Source: Cyrtodaria siliqua (Eukaryota; Mollusca; Bivalvia; Adapedonta; Hiatellidae). Taken from it: a DNA stretch of 64,000 nt. Below, piece by piece: positions 22,047 through 37,000 of the stretch (the stretch's first letter is position 1; each line of letters begins with the position of its first letter). The notes under the pieces were generated by a model. It ran no database searches, was not told where the DNA came from, and saw only the letters and a program-made list of their open reading frames with translations. The stretch spans positions 1-64,000 of the forward strand of contig JAWPHD010005553.1 in assembly GCA_037043455.1 (NCBI GenBank), in the 5' to 3' direction. The translations under genes and the position numbers were made by a program.

Positions 22047-25000
22047 CTGTGAAATGAATTAAATAGAGATTATTAAACTGCTGGGATCGATTATAGGGAA
22101 ATCCTTAATGAGATGGTAGACATGTGGTTCTTTTCACGGACGAACGTATGCAGGGGACCACCCCGTTCATGTCCTCATCTGATGGAAGAGGCTATTTGGG
22201 AAAGTGTCTTGCCCAAGAATGCACCGGTAAAACTCTGTGGTGCCAGAGACTTGAACCCAGGTCCTCCAGTTTCAAGTCCACCATCTCTAAAACCATAAAA
22301 ACCTTGAGAAATTAAAAAAAACTGCTCTAAATTCATTAGCAAAGAAAACAAAAATATAAAGAATTGTTAAAAAGGTTTGGTAGGGTCGTTTTTGGAGACC
22401 TCACGAACAATATCTGTTAGTAGAACTGATTCACAGGCCCACAATTAGGTTGCCACGTCCTGACACCGATGGGATGACACATTTCACATTGTCTGTTCAC
22501 AATTGCTCTAAGCTGCCTCACTTTGATGGATGCCATTGGAACATTTTACTTAGACGCTTAGATTACACGTCTTGGGGAACCAAGGACAGCGTAACTAGTC
22601 ATTATTCACTTAATTTACATACATTGTCTGGTTAAACAGTTCCAGGAAGCGTGTACGGCTTAAATTTCCGTTATTTGCATTTGACCTATGACACATCTAC
22701 ATGGAATGTTTTGATAGACAAAAAATGTAATGTACGAGACATGCAAATAAGGGGTATAAATAATGAACTGTCAATAAATTGGTGAAGCATTCATAGCTTT
22801 TGTGACGTTATCAAAAGTATTAAGCCACTGAATCTTTCCTTCAAAGATGTTGAATCCAGGAGAAGCGTTTATTCAAGACTTAAGAATTAAGACTTCCAAA
22901 AAATAAAGATTTTTCTTCTTATTTAAATCTTTAAACTAAAACTATCATAGAGACAGCATAGGCCACACAAAAAGTATACATGTGAGTTTCCTAGTGCGTG
23001 CTTAAAGCTACAGAGACTCTATATCTATCGATTTCTTCTTTGTAGGCGTGTCTTTATTTGTAACTTCATGTTCATCAGCTCATGTCGAAATCGGGTATTT
23101 AAGCGAGCAAATATAGCGCAGAAAATCATTTACTGTATATACATCGACCAGTGCACATCGTACCTATACACAGGTAACAGTAATTTTTACAGAAAAAAGT
23201 TAGCCTCTTTCGGGGCTCGAACACATGACCTTTCGATTTCAAGTCCGGTGCTCTATCCACCATAACGCTACTTGAGTATACTAACTACCATTTATTATGA
23301 AGCAAAATAACTTAACATATTTGAATGCAACTCAAGATGGATCAATAAATATGTAGTCCATCTCGCTGCACGTGTAAATTAACATTGCCTGGTGTAATAC
23401 TGTATGTTATCAATATGAAACTAATGCTTCGCCTCAAAACAACCATAGACTTGTTATCTAGCGCTTCATGAGTTTGTGTGTGGGCGCTTGTTATTATGTA
23501 TGCCTTCTTAGTGTTAAAAATGCTACAACATACCAATAAATAGACGTGGTCTAGTGGTTCAGCGTACATCCTTCAAAACTGACATGTGCAAGGCTGTGGT
23601 TCAAATCCCATTCCGGGCAACTATTTTTTTTATCACATATATTCTGAAGCCGTATATTTATCGATGTTATCTGTGGCCGAGGGTGGCCGAGGGAGTCGAC
23701 GAACACCCCAAAAGTCGGTATATAAGCAGAAATCGATGCGTAAAATTTCACAGTTCTTTAGCACTTCCCAATATATAAAAAAAAAAAATGCAAACAACTT
23801 AATAATATTTTCATCGGTCATCTGGACTTTTTTTTTATAATTCAGAATGATTGATATTGACAAAATAGGGAAGGTCTGGAAACCTGAACTTTACATATTT
23901 TTTTATGTGGCCTGTTTGGTTAATAACAAAAGTATTTCGGAATTCATAGACCATTAATGGAATAATAATTACAGACATTTACTTAAGAAAGATGTGATTG
24001 TCTAAGAATTCACTGCATCAGATTTGCATACATAATGACGGCTGTCAAAAAGACTGTCTGCATATCGGACAGGGAAAGACGGTTCTACATTAACTTGCTT
24101 CGAAGACTACGGGATTAATACTTAAAATGATTTATGATGGCTTTATTTTTTTTTATTCTAATAATATAAGGCCATCAATATGTTGTTTTTTCATTGGTTA
24201 CAAGATAAGTAAAATCTTTGATATTTATTATTCATACAAGCAAGGTGCCATATCTTTGAGAGACTTTAACGAGGCATGAAGACAGCCTGGAAGGGTGACA
24301 AAGAAACCAGTCTGCGACAAATGCTATAAAATCAGTCTATGGCAAGGGTGTTAATGACAATTTTATGTAAGATGGAGTCACACTCAAGCATGGTCACAAT
24401 TCATTTATGCTGTTAACAGAATCGCCCAATCAGTAGGCGACCATTACCCAGCTATTACGGGGGGCGATTTATAGACATTTTCCTGGCTTTTATGGTTATC
24501 ATTGTCAAAAAAATGAATAGAAAATGGGTTGAAATGGGCAGGAGGATTGATTAGAGATAAAACAGCCATCATTCCCTCAGTAAAAGCATGGCCATAGATT
24601 TTTAATTCAAGAATAACTGCCATTTGATAGCCACACATTAATTGCCAAGCACACTAACACAGATGACAACAATTGAGAATTTATTTTTATTTTTCTTCAT
24701 GGATAACATCAACCTGTCCTTTGTTGATTTCTAAAAACATTTTTCGGAATAACACTGCTAGAGTTGTCTGCTTTAGAATCTACTGACAAACATGTTAAAA
24801 GTAAGCTTAGGATGAACTGATCAAGATGGCTCTGCAACTTTACATTAGTTCCAGCAAATATAATCTTCTGTCACATATTTATGCTATTCTGTTGTGCACT
24901 TCTATATTAAATTAACATTTCATACAGTTCTGTCAATGTTTTTCCCCTCCCAATCTCTACATCATTATTCCAAAAATAACAGTCATTACTAAAAATCAGA

Positions 25001-28000
25001 TACAAAATTAAAACAGTCCCAGATTGTTTGAGATTGTTTGTGACTGCCACTGCGAAATTGAAATAATTTCCCATAATTCAAACATCAAGTGGACACATGA
25101 TGGTCATTAATTGGTGTTGATATGCATCTTTCTGTTCCAATCCATGATGTCCACTTCTGTTCACTTCTATGGCAGGACAGATCCAGTAAGGCCTGGCTAC
25201 TTCACTGACCACTCTGTTGTTCACAACCCATTAAATGTGATTGTCAGTGAAGCGATCATGATCAACTACTCTCACTTCTGATAACCCTTTAATGGGGTGG
25301 CGGCCATCACAAATTATTGGGGATACAGGGTCATGCAGAATTGTAAGGACATGAAAAATACCCAAGGGGTGCCCCTTACATTAAGCTGATTCAAACATTA
25401 TCTTTTGGGTAACAAAAAAAGGCAAAATCCTTTTGGACATGGAAGCAGCTGAATAAACAAATTAAATTTTGATTTAGTGCTAAAACGTGTGCAGATGTTA
25501 CAGGGAATTTAAAAAATTGAAAATAAAATTGTCAAGAGTTTGTGATTTATTTGCCAGAATCTGTGGCTAGAAATGCTGTTGATGACAAAAACAGACAGAT
25601 GCTGTCTGTGCCAGGCTCATACAAAGGCTGATACAAATATCAAAATAGTTTATAAAAACTGTGGCAGTTACCGGTATATGTTCAATATTTACCGGCTGTT
25701 ACAAGCATAAGTTCTGTTGAATAATTTTGTGACTTGTGTTTTCTGAAAACTGCCGCTGTCAGCTAGGACAGGTGATTTTAAAAGACGATGTTCAATCAAG
25801 CTGCATCCATAAGTTCATCCATAAGTTCCAAAGTAAAAGCTAAGTTTAGTCAGAAATTAGAATAACTTGTCAGTAGGTCAATAAGGATGTATGCATGGTG
25901 TTTTAATGCTGCATTTGACAGTCGTGTGTGCGTGCGTGTGTGTATGTGTAGTTAGGATTATAGTCATTCCGCCTTTTAACCTATAGGACATCCTGAAAGT
26001 ATAGGTACAATAGAGTCTGGACTGTTTTGACAATTTTCAGACTCAAAACTCAGTTTTATAGTGCTGCCATCCTGAAATACCTTACCGTAGACACATGATA
26101 TGATACCCCACCCAGTCACATAATAATGACACCGGGCTGACCAGTCCTAGAACTATCCTTTATATTCTGAACATCAAGCAAGTAAACTCCTAGTAATACT
26201 TTTATGAAGTCTTTTGTGCGATCCAGCCGGGGATCAAACCACTGACCTGCAGCATGTCAGGTGGCTGGGTGCTCGAACACTACCCCACTTCAGCTGCCAG
26301 TAGGTCAGAGTAATCTCACATAAATGAACGGACATTAAGTTTAGGAGGATAAATTGTAGACAATCTTAGATTGTCATATTTTAGACCTTCGAGACAAGTT
26401 GTTTATGTGCAAGTCAAAATAAAAGTTCTGTTCTGATGTTCTGTTGCTTTTACTGCTTTTAACGGTATTGGGTCGTCACTATGAAAACAGTACTGTCCTG
26501 AAACATGATTGCTATAAAAGTCAATTTAAACATCACATTTAATTTGTTTGAAAGTAGAAAATGCAGTCAAAGTCGAAAACAATTGTGGGAATCATTGGGA
26601 AATGTGTTTACTTTCCGACTGCGGGCATATCGATGACACCATAAGTAACACATTAACAGATCTGTATAGACAGTTGTTACACACGTGGGCTTCATCTGAC
26701 AGCTTCCGAGTGTAAATTCTGTTTTAAATTCGTAATAGTTGATTTCACTTTTTTTCAAAAGGCAGATTTATAGATTATAATTTAACTAAAAATGAAAATG
26801 AACAAAGAATCTTAATCATCTATAAAAATAGAAAAACATTTATTGAAATAATTAAAAAAAAAAATTCTTATGAAACCTATGCAAATTCATTTTCTAAAAA
26901 CAAGTTAAAACAGGATACAATAAAATTGTATAATTCCCATTATGGCAGTCTATGTGAATGATACAATTCAAATAATAATCTCATATTTCAAAAATCTTAA
27001 TTTTAAAATCATTAAAAAAACTGAGGATTACTCGTTTCAAAGAGATATTGTATTTATTTTAAACAACTGACTAAAGCCAAACAACTTCATTTGATATATT
27101 GTCAATTTTCCCCATCCAACTGTTGTCATTTTATTTTATTACTGCTAAAGTGCAAGCTCAATTTTTCCAATTCATGCTCTTCCGCTGTTTAACTGATACG
27201 ACGCAATAAATGTTGTTATCGCCCTTTATCCTCGCATTTAATTACTAAGGTTTTATGACGGAACGCTGCCATGCATGATACCTTCATCATTAAATTCATT
27301 AATCCCTTAATCCATTTATTATTCCAGATAATATTAGGTTTTGTTCGTTTAATTCATTCAGTGAGAATTATTGCCTAAAATTTCCATCTTCTGCATAAAA
27401 CTCTGAATTCCTTTCACCCTATCCATTGAGAAGAAATTAACGATTCCCAAACATTCAATGAAAATTGCATGCTAAATTCTCTTTTGTCTCCCAAGGCAAA
27501 TTAACAAATGAATTATGCAGAAAAATGGTATAATGACCTAAGTCAGGGTAAAACAGTATATCACTTGCATCGTTTTTAAATGAACTGAAAATATGAAATC
27601 AAAATTAAAAAATGATCTGCATGGCGTCTGCATGCAAACTGCAAAAATGAACAATGAAAACCACCAGGAGGCGACCCCGGAAGACAACGGTTTAAGTCCT
27701 TTAATTTACAGAAACTGCTCCACTTCCCGGTAAGTTGGTATTTAAAGTGCTAAACACTTTTGGGAAATGAAAATGGTCGTGTTTAACTGAATGAAAATAA
27801 CTATCCAAGATAAAATTACCTCTTTTGACCAAATCTATTCCATTATTTTAAAAACCCTAATCTTGAAAAGCTGGATGTTCTAATATTTTTTTATATTTCA
27901 GGTCAAGAATTAGTAAAATAGCTCATTTATTTATCCATTCTACAAATCGAAGGCTGAATGCAAACCACTGTACCTTGTTGTTTGTTTGTTTATAGTTACA

Positions 28001-31000
28001 ACTGTTTCGTGTTCATGCCTTAAAATTGGGTGTAGCTTTTCTACCATTCATTTCTAACTGTCATATTAGCATGAGTGGTACATTCACTTAAAACAGTCTA
28101 TCAAATCATTTTAGAATTATTTTATTATTAGAATTTTGTGTTTCTGGATTTCAAGAACCGCATTACTCACTGTCGAGTAAAACCTCAGTGAGTTCTGAGA
28201 ATGTAATGTTTTAAATTAACTGGTTTCATTGGTCCAATTTTTTATCACTGAACCAATCAGAATGCTTCATTCATATTTTCATTTGGTTGTTTCTATCATG
28301 ACATCACTTTCTGGTATTATGACATCACATCCTGGTATTATGACATCACATCATGCCATTATGGTGCAACTCAGTGTGTTCTGAGAACTGACTGAGCATT
28401 TAAATTGCTGTGAGAAACAGATTAAGACTGTTTGTTTCTCTCAATGAGTAATGAGTTTCTTGAAACCAAGAATCATAGAATTCTAAATAGAATAATTCTA
28501 AAATGATTTAATAGGCTGTTTGTTGTAAAAGGATTTAAATTGAAAAGGTATAATTATCTCAAGCATCAGGTTTTGTCAGGGTGGTCAGCATCCCTCTCAA
28601 AAAATCTTGCGTACTTGTAACCCAATCTGCCGGTTCCTGGCCTGTCCTGTCAGCCTAATGCTGATGTATTACAATATCACCCCAAGTAATGGCCCATCAC
28701 ATCTACATAATGGGATTATTCCCTGCTTCATGCAGAGCACTACAAATGCCTCCTATACCTACCACATACACTACAGCTTATTTTACTAAATCCATTTTGG
28801 CATTAAATACTATAATTCTGATTATTGTTTAATTGACAAGGAACAGAATCATTTTTAATTAACGGCTCATCAACAGATTATTCAGGTGACTTAGAACTGC
28901 TCCCAGTTGTTTTCCCACAAAATTGGGAAGAGGCACAGGCCTGTCCATTTGGGTAAAAAAAAACATGCTTATTTCTCATTTTGGGAAATATGTATGATTT
29001 CATCAACTAAGTAAATACAACAATAATATGCTTTATTTATATTTTCATCCATTATTTATCATGACTTAACAGACAAAAACACATTGCAGAATTAATGCAT
29101 TCAGAATCACTGTTGAGCAGATTCCTCTGTTTTTTCTACACATGACCAGAGAACAGACGCCCGCCCATGACATTACCTGCTTGTCTTTCCCTTCCAATGG
29201 ATGAAGCAGTCAGAGAAAATGACATGTTCAAGATCACAAACGGAATGTTCCGCTGTTCTGTTGTCATAATGAGTATATATTGAAAGTTTGATGAAGAAAT
29301 ATCAAGAAATGAGAAAGTTATAGCCAACATTAAGTTTTCGTCAAGAAAAAAAAAAAGAGTATTTAACCCATATAATGACCTTCAGTGTGACCTTGACCTT
29401 TATATTTTAGTATGGTCATGTTGATGTTGTCATGATGAGTATATATTGAAATTTTGATGAAGAAATATTAAGAAATGAGAAAGTTATAGCCAACGTTAAG
29501 TTTTCGTGAAGAAAGAAATGATTTACTAAATCCATATAAATACCTTCAATGTGATGTTGACCATTATATTTTATTATGGTAATGTCGACATTGTCATGAT
29601 GAGTATATATTGAAAGTTTGATGAAGAAATATCAAGAAATGAGAAAGTTGTAGCCAACGTTAAGTTTTCGTGAAGAAAAAATGAGTATTTAACCCATATA
29701 ATGAATGACCTTGATGAAAAAAAATTCTTCGAAAAGACGACACAAAAATGTGTTACAGGACGCGACACGATGGGACAAAAATGTTTTACGTGACGGGACG
29801 TGACGGACAACATGATTCCTACAAAGCCCCCACATTTCATTTTGTGAAAGCGGGGATATAACAATGTAATCCCTTTACAGCAAATAAATACAAGTATAAG
29901 AACCGTTCAAGGGTATCTGGTGTATTCCAGCACAAGGGTGTTTTTGAGATGTTGTCCAAGTTTTAAATTATTCAAAATTAAGAAGAAGCTTCATTTCCAT
30001 ATATATATATATGGATATATACATATATAAAAAAAGTATATGATTCTTTGAAAAGTGACCGATTATAAAAGTATATATATATATACACTACCAGGGCTTC
30101 TAAAATTTTAAAATGCAAATCGGTCCACGTTTTTCACTGCCGTAAGAATCGCACTTATTTTGAAAAAATCACTAAAATCGCCGTACACCACCCACCATGT
30201 ATTTTTTCCGTTTAGTCATTGATATAGAGAACTATTTAAAATGTATGTTTGTATTATATTTGTATTATTTATGACTTACTTTATCACAATTTGTACATTT
30301 TAATGACTGACATCATGTCTTCGCTTTACTGAATGAGTAATTTTCACTCAATATTAAAATTGTTGATCATTTGAGGAATTGAACCGGAAGTGTTTAATAA
30401 AGCGGGTAGGTATAAAACGCGGACTAACACGCGCGGACTAGCGGATTATATACGATTTTACATAAATTTGAGTAATATCGTTTTTCATCAATTACCTTAA
30501 TTAATACCAAATGTTACGACTAACGCAAACAATTTCGGTCCGACTTAAAAAAAAAACGGTGTCAGGTTTGATCACTTTCCTTAATTAATGACATTAATAT
30601 TATACTTAAAGTTATTGTAAACAAAAAATCAAACAAAACAATTAACACATCTCGGTATTATTTTTTTTTTTAATGACGCAAACAAATTTCAGTCCCAGCT
30701 TTGGCTACTTAAAAAAACAACCGACACAAGCAAACAGGCTAACTAACACCTTACGACTAACGGTATATCAAAGAAATTACAGACGGTAACACTCGCTTCA
30801 GTGAACCGACAGAACGCGTGATATACTTTCACTGATCACACATCAGAGGCATGCAGTTTAGGCTATACACTCTTCCGGAAAACTCCCTACTATCGGTAAT
30901 GGTTTAGTCCAAATTGACCAAATTGACCTACTTTCGCACAGCGAGTGACAAACAATCGTGTTATGGATCAAAGAATATTGCTGCAAGGCATATTTTAGGA

Positions 31001-34000
31001 TATCAGAAGGAGTGTGAAGGCCAATTGTAGATTTTTTAACGACCGATAGCTAAAATATCTGGGACCGATTTAAACAGAGATTTTGAAAAGAAAAACGGTC
31101 CGGAGAAACAGATTTCGGTCTGGGAACCGATAAACCGGCGATTTTAGAAGCCCTGTACACTACTCAACTTTTATAATCGGTCACTTTTCAAAGAATCATA
31201 TATTTTTTAATAATTCATAATTTCATTTGAAATTTAAACTGGCGTCATTTAACAAATATCGCTAGCGATTTATAAAACTTAATCTGCCTTTATTGGACTA
31301 AAACCTTGTTGATAAACTTAATAAAATACTGGTATGTGTTTCGGTGATTTCCAGTTTTTAGTACTTGTGTTATTTTCAAAAAAACTGGGTGACCGATTAC
31401 AAAAGTTGAGTAGTGTATAAACATGTTTAAGTTTAAAGAACTACAATCAAGAGGTCAAAGACCTCAACGTGATCTACTGTAAATAGACAATGATTTAAGC
31501 TAAAAACAGAAGTCACAATATGTATTTTATGACATTTTACCTGGAATGTGTTTGGGGTCCTTCTTTGGAGTAAATCTGACAGACGTCTGCCCAAATGGAC
31601 TTCTTTTCAACCCGGTCACCCTGTTCAAAGTTTCAAAAGCATTTCTTGGGTCATTGTAACTTCCTGGGGCTGGCTGAAGGGTTTTCAATGGGGTGAATCT
31701 CTAAAATACACAACACAAATTTTACTGTAGATTGATAGGGATATGTTTTTTTCTGGCAAAAAGTTGTTTAACTAAATATATGCTAATTTTCTTATTATGA
31801 TGTTTACGACAATATTTTATTCCCCAACTCAAGGTTTGTTTTCGGAATTTAGACTAATGAAAATATTGGGGCAGCAACTTCAGATGGAAATAAGATGATG
31901 TTTCCCATCAGACATGCCTCAGCCAGGGAGCAAATCCGCACAGGGCAGACGATGTATCTCTGACACCGCCAAGGCTTTATCCACTGAGCTAGCAAGTAGG
32001 GTTCGACGCTAATGCAGGTCTGCTGGCCCGAGGCCACCTGATTTTTAAATTACGGACATTAAAATTATATACATGATGTGTAGCTCCACCTAATGTAGAT
32101 CTGGTAGGAGTGTACATATAGAAGCAGCAATCATTCTCATGATTGGCTTTGTGCAACGGGATTTCGCGTTCTTTAAAAGTGGAAAATTCTCAAAACCGTC
32201 TCTCTGCTACCAAAATAACAAAAGATAAAGCTGAAAAACTTCAAACCCAAAGCGTCTACGACACCATGCTAAGGATCTAGCAGACTACAAAACAATTATA
32301 AGGCATATAAATTGTTGATAATATAATAAATGTACATGAGAAGGATCACCTATCAGTCAGAAGGACCACCACTTTTCAAAGGCAGGCTTCCTACTTATAA
32401 AAGCTAGTGTTGAACCCTGGCAAGGTCGCTCGGAATTTAAACAAACATTTATAAAATTATACACAGTCACAGTATAAGGCTGGAAAAAGTGCTTTAAGTG
32501 CTTGGAAGAGTGATACCAAGAAATGAAGTTGAAATTAACAATATCTCTTTATAAATAATGAGATATATTGCCAACATTAAAACACTGTTCCATATGGGTT
32601 ATACTCTACAGAAGGTTTTTATTTCAATCTACTTAAGTGGACCAGATACCTTTGATTGTGACATAAATGGTGGATGTTCCACTTCTATTCCGTCAGTGTT
32701 GACTTTGGGAGGCTCGGGATCGAATATTCCTTTCACATCATACTTGCCAGGTCCTGGTATTGCCTAGAATAGAAAGGTCAAGGTCACTAAGTGACATAGT
32801 ATGCATACTTTGGAAAACTCCCATCACATCATATTTGTCAGGTCGTGGTACAGCCAAGAATAGACAGGTCAAGGTCAATGAGTGACACACTATGCTGACT
32901 TTGGGGGTGGGGACGAGGGGGGGTGGGGGGGGGGGTCTTTAAGACTCCAATTACATCATACTTGGTATATCCTAGAATAAAGGTAAAGATATGTAAAAAT
33001 GAAAATACCGTATTGGTCCCTGGCAGTTTACTAATAATAATATCAAGGAAAATTAAATAGATTATATTATATGAAGATCTATGCCTACATGCATATAGCA
33101 GCAGATTTTACACTTATCACTTGGTGCAGCAATATGTGCGCCTACATCCCTCAAGCATACATTGAACCTGCTTAGGTACAACCACAAATTCTGCCATTTG
33201 GGTGAAGCTAGTGCACCACTCTACTCCATGTTGTAATAATCCACTTACGCCTACAGCAGCAGATTCTTATATCATTCTTATAATTAATTGCACATGGTAA
33301 ACTGTGACCATTCCTTGTAATTTATTTTTGTGTTTTTTTTTCATTCAACCTTTTTTTTTGTTGGAATTGGATGAAAATATATAGTGGCTTCTGAAAATTT
33401 TAATATTTTATTTGCCTGACGTATGAAAGGGGAAATGCAATTCATCTCCGTATGTCTATATACTGTTTATAAAATGCACATTTACAATAGGACTTCAAAC
33501 ACTTAAAGAGGCTCTACCTATATCTTTTTGTCCACCAATTGATATAAACTTTACTTAATTATAAAGAGGACTATGAAAAAGGTAAATGGCAATAATTTCA
33601 CCCAATGTAATATGCATTTTGCTGGGGAAAAACAGGATTGAAAAGATCGGATTTTTGAAATTGTATTCGTAATTGTTTTAGACAAGCCGATTGCGGAGAT
33701 TTTCCGATCTTATTCGTTTACAATCGGAACTGCCTCGTCTGATTAGCGAAGAGTTCCGATCGATTCGTTTGCTATCGGAATTGCGCCGAATAGTTTGCAA
33801 TCGCATTGCGCATGTCTGAGAAAATCGTAAAAAGTCGTAGTTCTCCGGCAGGAATAAACGGCTGGGCAGCATTTTATTCAAGATATTGTTTTGATCATAA
33901 TTAATAATTTACAGAACTGAAATACGAACCATGTTTCTTCTTAGAATACTCATAAAATAGCTTTGTATACATATAAATGCAGTAATATTGAGTATTTAAT

Positions 34001-37000
34001 AGTTTACATTAAAAATCGCGTAGATATAGGTAGTGCCTCTTTAAAAAAAAAAAAAATATTATTTGTGTTTCTGTGTGAAATTAAGCTGATATCTTGTTTG
34101 CTTACATTTTTCTGAAGATAGTTAAACGTGATTAATTTCCCTCCCACACCCACCCCAAACCTGGAGGCTGTGTCAATAATGACTAAGATATATGCCCCAC
34201 CTTAGTGTCTTAGTGGGTCTTTTCAGGCAGTTGACGGTCACACTGAGCAGGAATGGTAACCGTATAGGTTCAAGTTACTGTGACAACCTTTTTTTTCTAC
34301 TTTTCTTATAACAGATATTAAAGACACTTGTGTAAAAAAAATCCTTGTAGACTCAACCACTTAATCCACTAATCATGAATACTCTTATCATGATATCCTT
34401 AATTTTGCAGTGTTCTGAAATATACATGACAATCGTTTTACCCATAAAACAATGTTAATCACAATTATTATTTTTGTTACAAAAACAACCCACTACGTCT
34501 TTGAATATTAATTAAAGCAGAAAATGTTAACAGCAGGCTGTTTTTGTTTTTATAATATATATAAAAAAAAAATCTTCAAAATGGCAGGAAAACTTCAGCA
34601 AAATTCAGTACAGACCACTTCACTAAAACAAAACATTTACAGTTATTATAAACACAGTGATTTAAAACACTAAAACAATTAACTGTTCCGATGATGGATC
34701 TATACTTTAGATCTTACATAATATCAACACAGTCCCTCGTTTATCAAACAAGAAATTACAAATGATTAGAGCAAGACAAGTTTAAGCCTTTGTTTTGTTT
34801 TAAATACAGCCATCAAGGAGAGGGGCCACTACAAATACCCATTAGAATGCTAACGGGAGGAAATTGAGGGATTACTTGGAGGCAAGCAGATCTCAATGGT
34901 TTTAAGAAAAACACTGATGAACTTTGATGGAGTTTTGATTGTGTTTACACAATGATTCATGGCATGTTGTGCTACCACTTGAAAGGCCCTGTCTGTACAC
35001 ATCAGGCAAGTACGGTTTTCAAAAAATTGCCCGACCCATTGGTTGTCCGTCTGTCTGTACAACTCAGGCAAGTACGGTTTTCAAAAAATTGCCCGACCCA
35101 TTGGTTGTCCGTCTGTCTGTACAACTCAGGCAAGTACGGTTTTCAAAAAATTGCCCGACCCATTGGTTGTCCGTCTGTCTGTACAACTCAGGCAAGTACG
35201 GTTTTCAAAAAATTGCCCGACCCATTGGTTGTCCGTCTGTCTGTACAACTCAGGCAAGTACGGTTTTCAAAAAATTGCCCGACCCATTGGTTGTCCGTCT
35301 GTCTGTACAACTCAGGCAAGTACGGTTTTCAAAGAAATTGCCCGACCCATTGGTTGTCCGTCTGTCTGTACAACTCAGGCAAGTACGGTTTTCAAAGAAA
35401 TTGCCCGACCCATTGGTTGTCCGTCTGTCTGTACAACTCAGGCAAGTACGGTTTTCAAAGAAATTGCCCGACCCATTGGTTGTCCGTCTGTCTGTACAAC
35501 TCAGGCAAGTACGGTTTTCAAAGAAATTGCCCGACCCATTGGTTGTCCGTCTGTCTGTACAACTCAGGCAAGTACGGTTTTCAAAGAAATTGCCCGACCC
35601 ACTGGTTGTCCGTCTGTCTGTACAACTCAGGCAAGTACGGTTTTCAAAAAATTGCCCGACCCATTGGTTGTCCGTCTGTCTGTACAACTCAGGCAAGTAC
35701 GGTTTTCAAAGAAATTGCCCGACCCATTGGTTGTCCGTCTGTCTGTACAACTCAGGCAAGTACGGTTTTCAAAAAAATTGCCCGACCCATTGGTTGTCCG
35801 TCTGTCTGTACAACTCAGGCAAGTACGGTTTTCAAAGAAATTGAACAAACCATTGGTTGGCCATCTGTCTGTACAACTCAGGCAAGTACAGTTTTCAAAG
35901 AAATTACCAGACCCATTGGTTGGTCGCCATTTTAATTCCAAAGCGAAAGGCATAAAATAGTTTCATGAAATTGCAGAAATACTACACTTAAAAATTAAAC
36001 AGTAAAGTGGTTTAATAAGCATGCTTATGATAAAATATAGTGAAAGGTGCAAAGTGATTTTCTATGCATGCTTATAATTAAGCACAGTGTACAGCGCAAA
36101 CTGATGTTATAATTGTGTATGCTTATAATTAAACAGAGTGTACGGCACAAACTGATTTAATATGCACGTTTATAACCAAACAGAGTGTATGGCATAAACT
36201 GATTTTATAAGCATTCTTATAACAAAACAGAGTGTATGGCATAAACAGATTTTATATGCCTGCTTATAACCAATCAGAGTATATGGCATAAACTGATTTT
36301 ATATGCATGCTTATAACCGAACAGAGTGTATGACATAACTGATTTTATATGCAGGTTTATAACCGAACAGAGTCAATGACATAACTGATTTTATATGCAA
36401 GCGTATAACCAAACAGAGTGTATGACATAACTGATTTTATATGCACGCTTATAACCAAACAGAGTGTATGGCATAAACTGATTGTATACTCATTCTTATA
36501 ACCCAACAGAGTGTATGGCATGAACTGATTTTATATGCAGGTTTATAACCGAACAGAGTGTATGGCATGAACTGATTTTATATGCATGCTTATAACCAAA
36601 CAGAGTGTATGGCATAAACTGATTGTATATGCATTCTTATAACAAAACAGAGTGTATGGCATAAACTGATTGTATATGCATTCTTATAATCAAACAGAGT
36701 GTATGGCATAAACTGATTTTATATGCATGCTTATAACCGAACAGAGTGTATGACATAACTGATTTTATATGCAGGTTTATAACCGAACAGAGTCAATGAC
36801 ATAACTGATTTTATATGCAAGCGTATAACCAAACAGAGTGTATGGCATGAACTGATTTTATATGCAGGTTTATAACCGAACAGAGTGTATGGCATGAACT
36901 GATTTTATATGCATGCTTATAACCAAACAGAGTGTATGGCATAAACTGATTGTATATGCATTCTTATAACAAAACAGAGTGTATGGCATAAACTGATTGT

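Noticed and set aside
34939..35960. Open frames of 301-327 codons (plus) and 108-148 codons (minus) as repeat-protein genes
   Set aside because: They lie wholly in the 62/63-bp satellite, change register at each 62-bp unit, exist on both strands, and have no start context, splice sites or recognisable domain.
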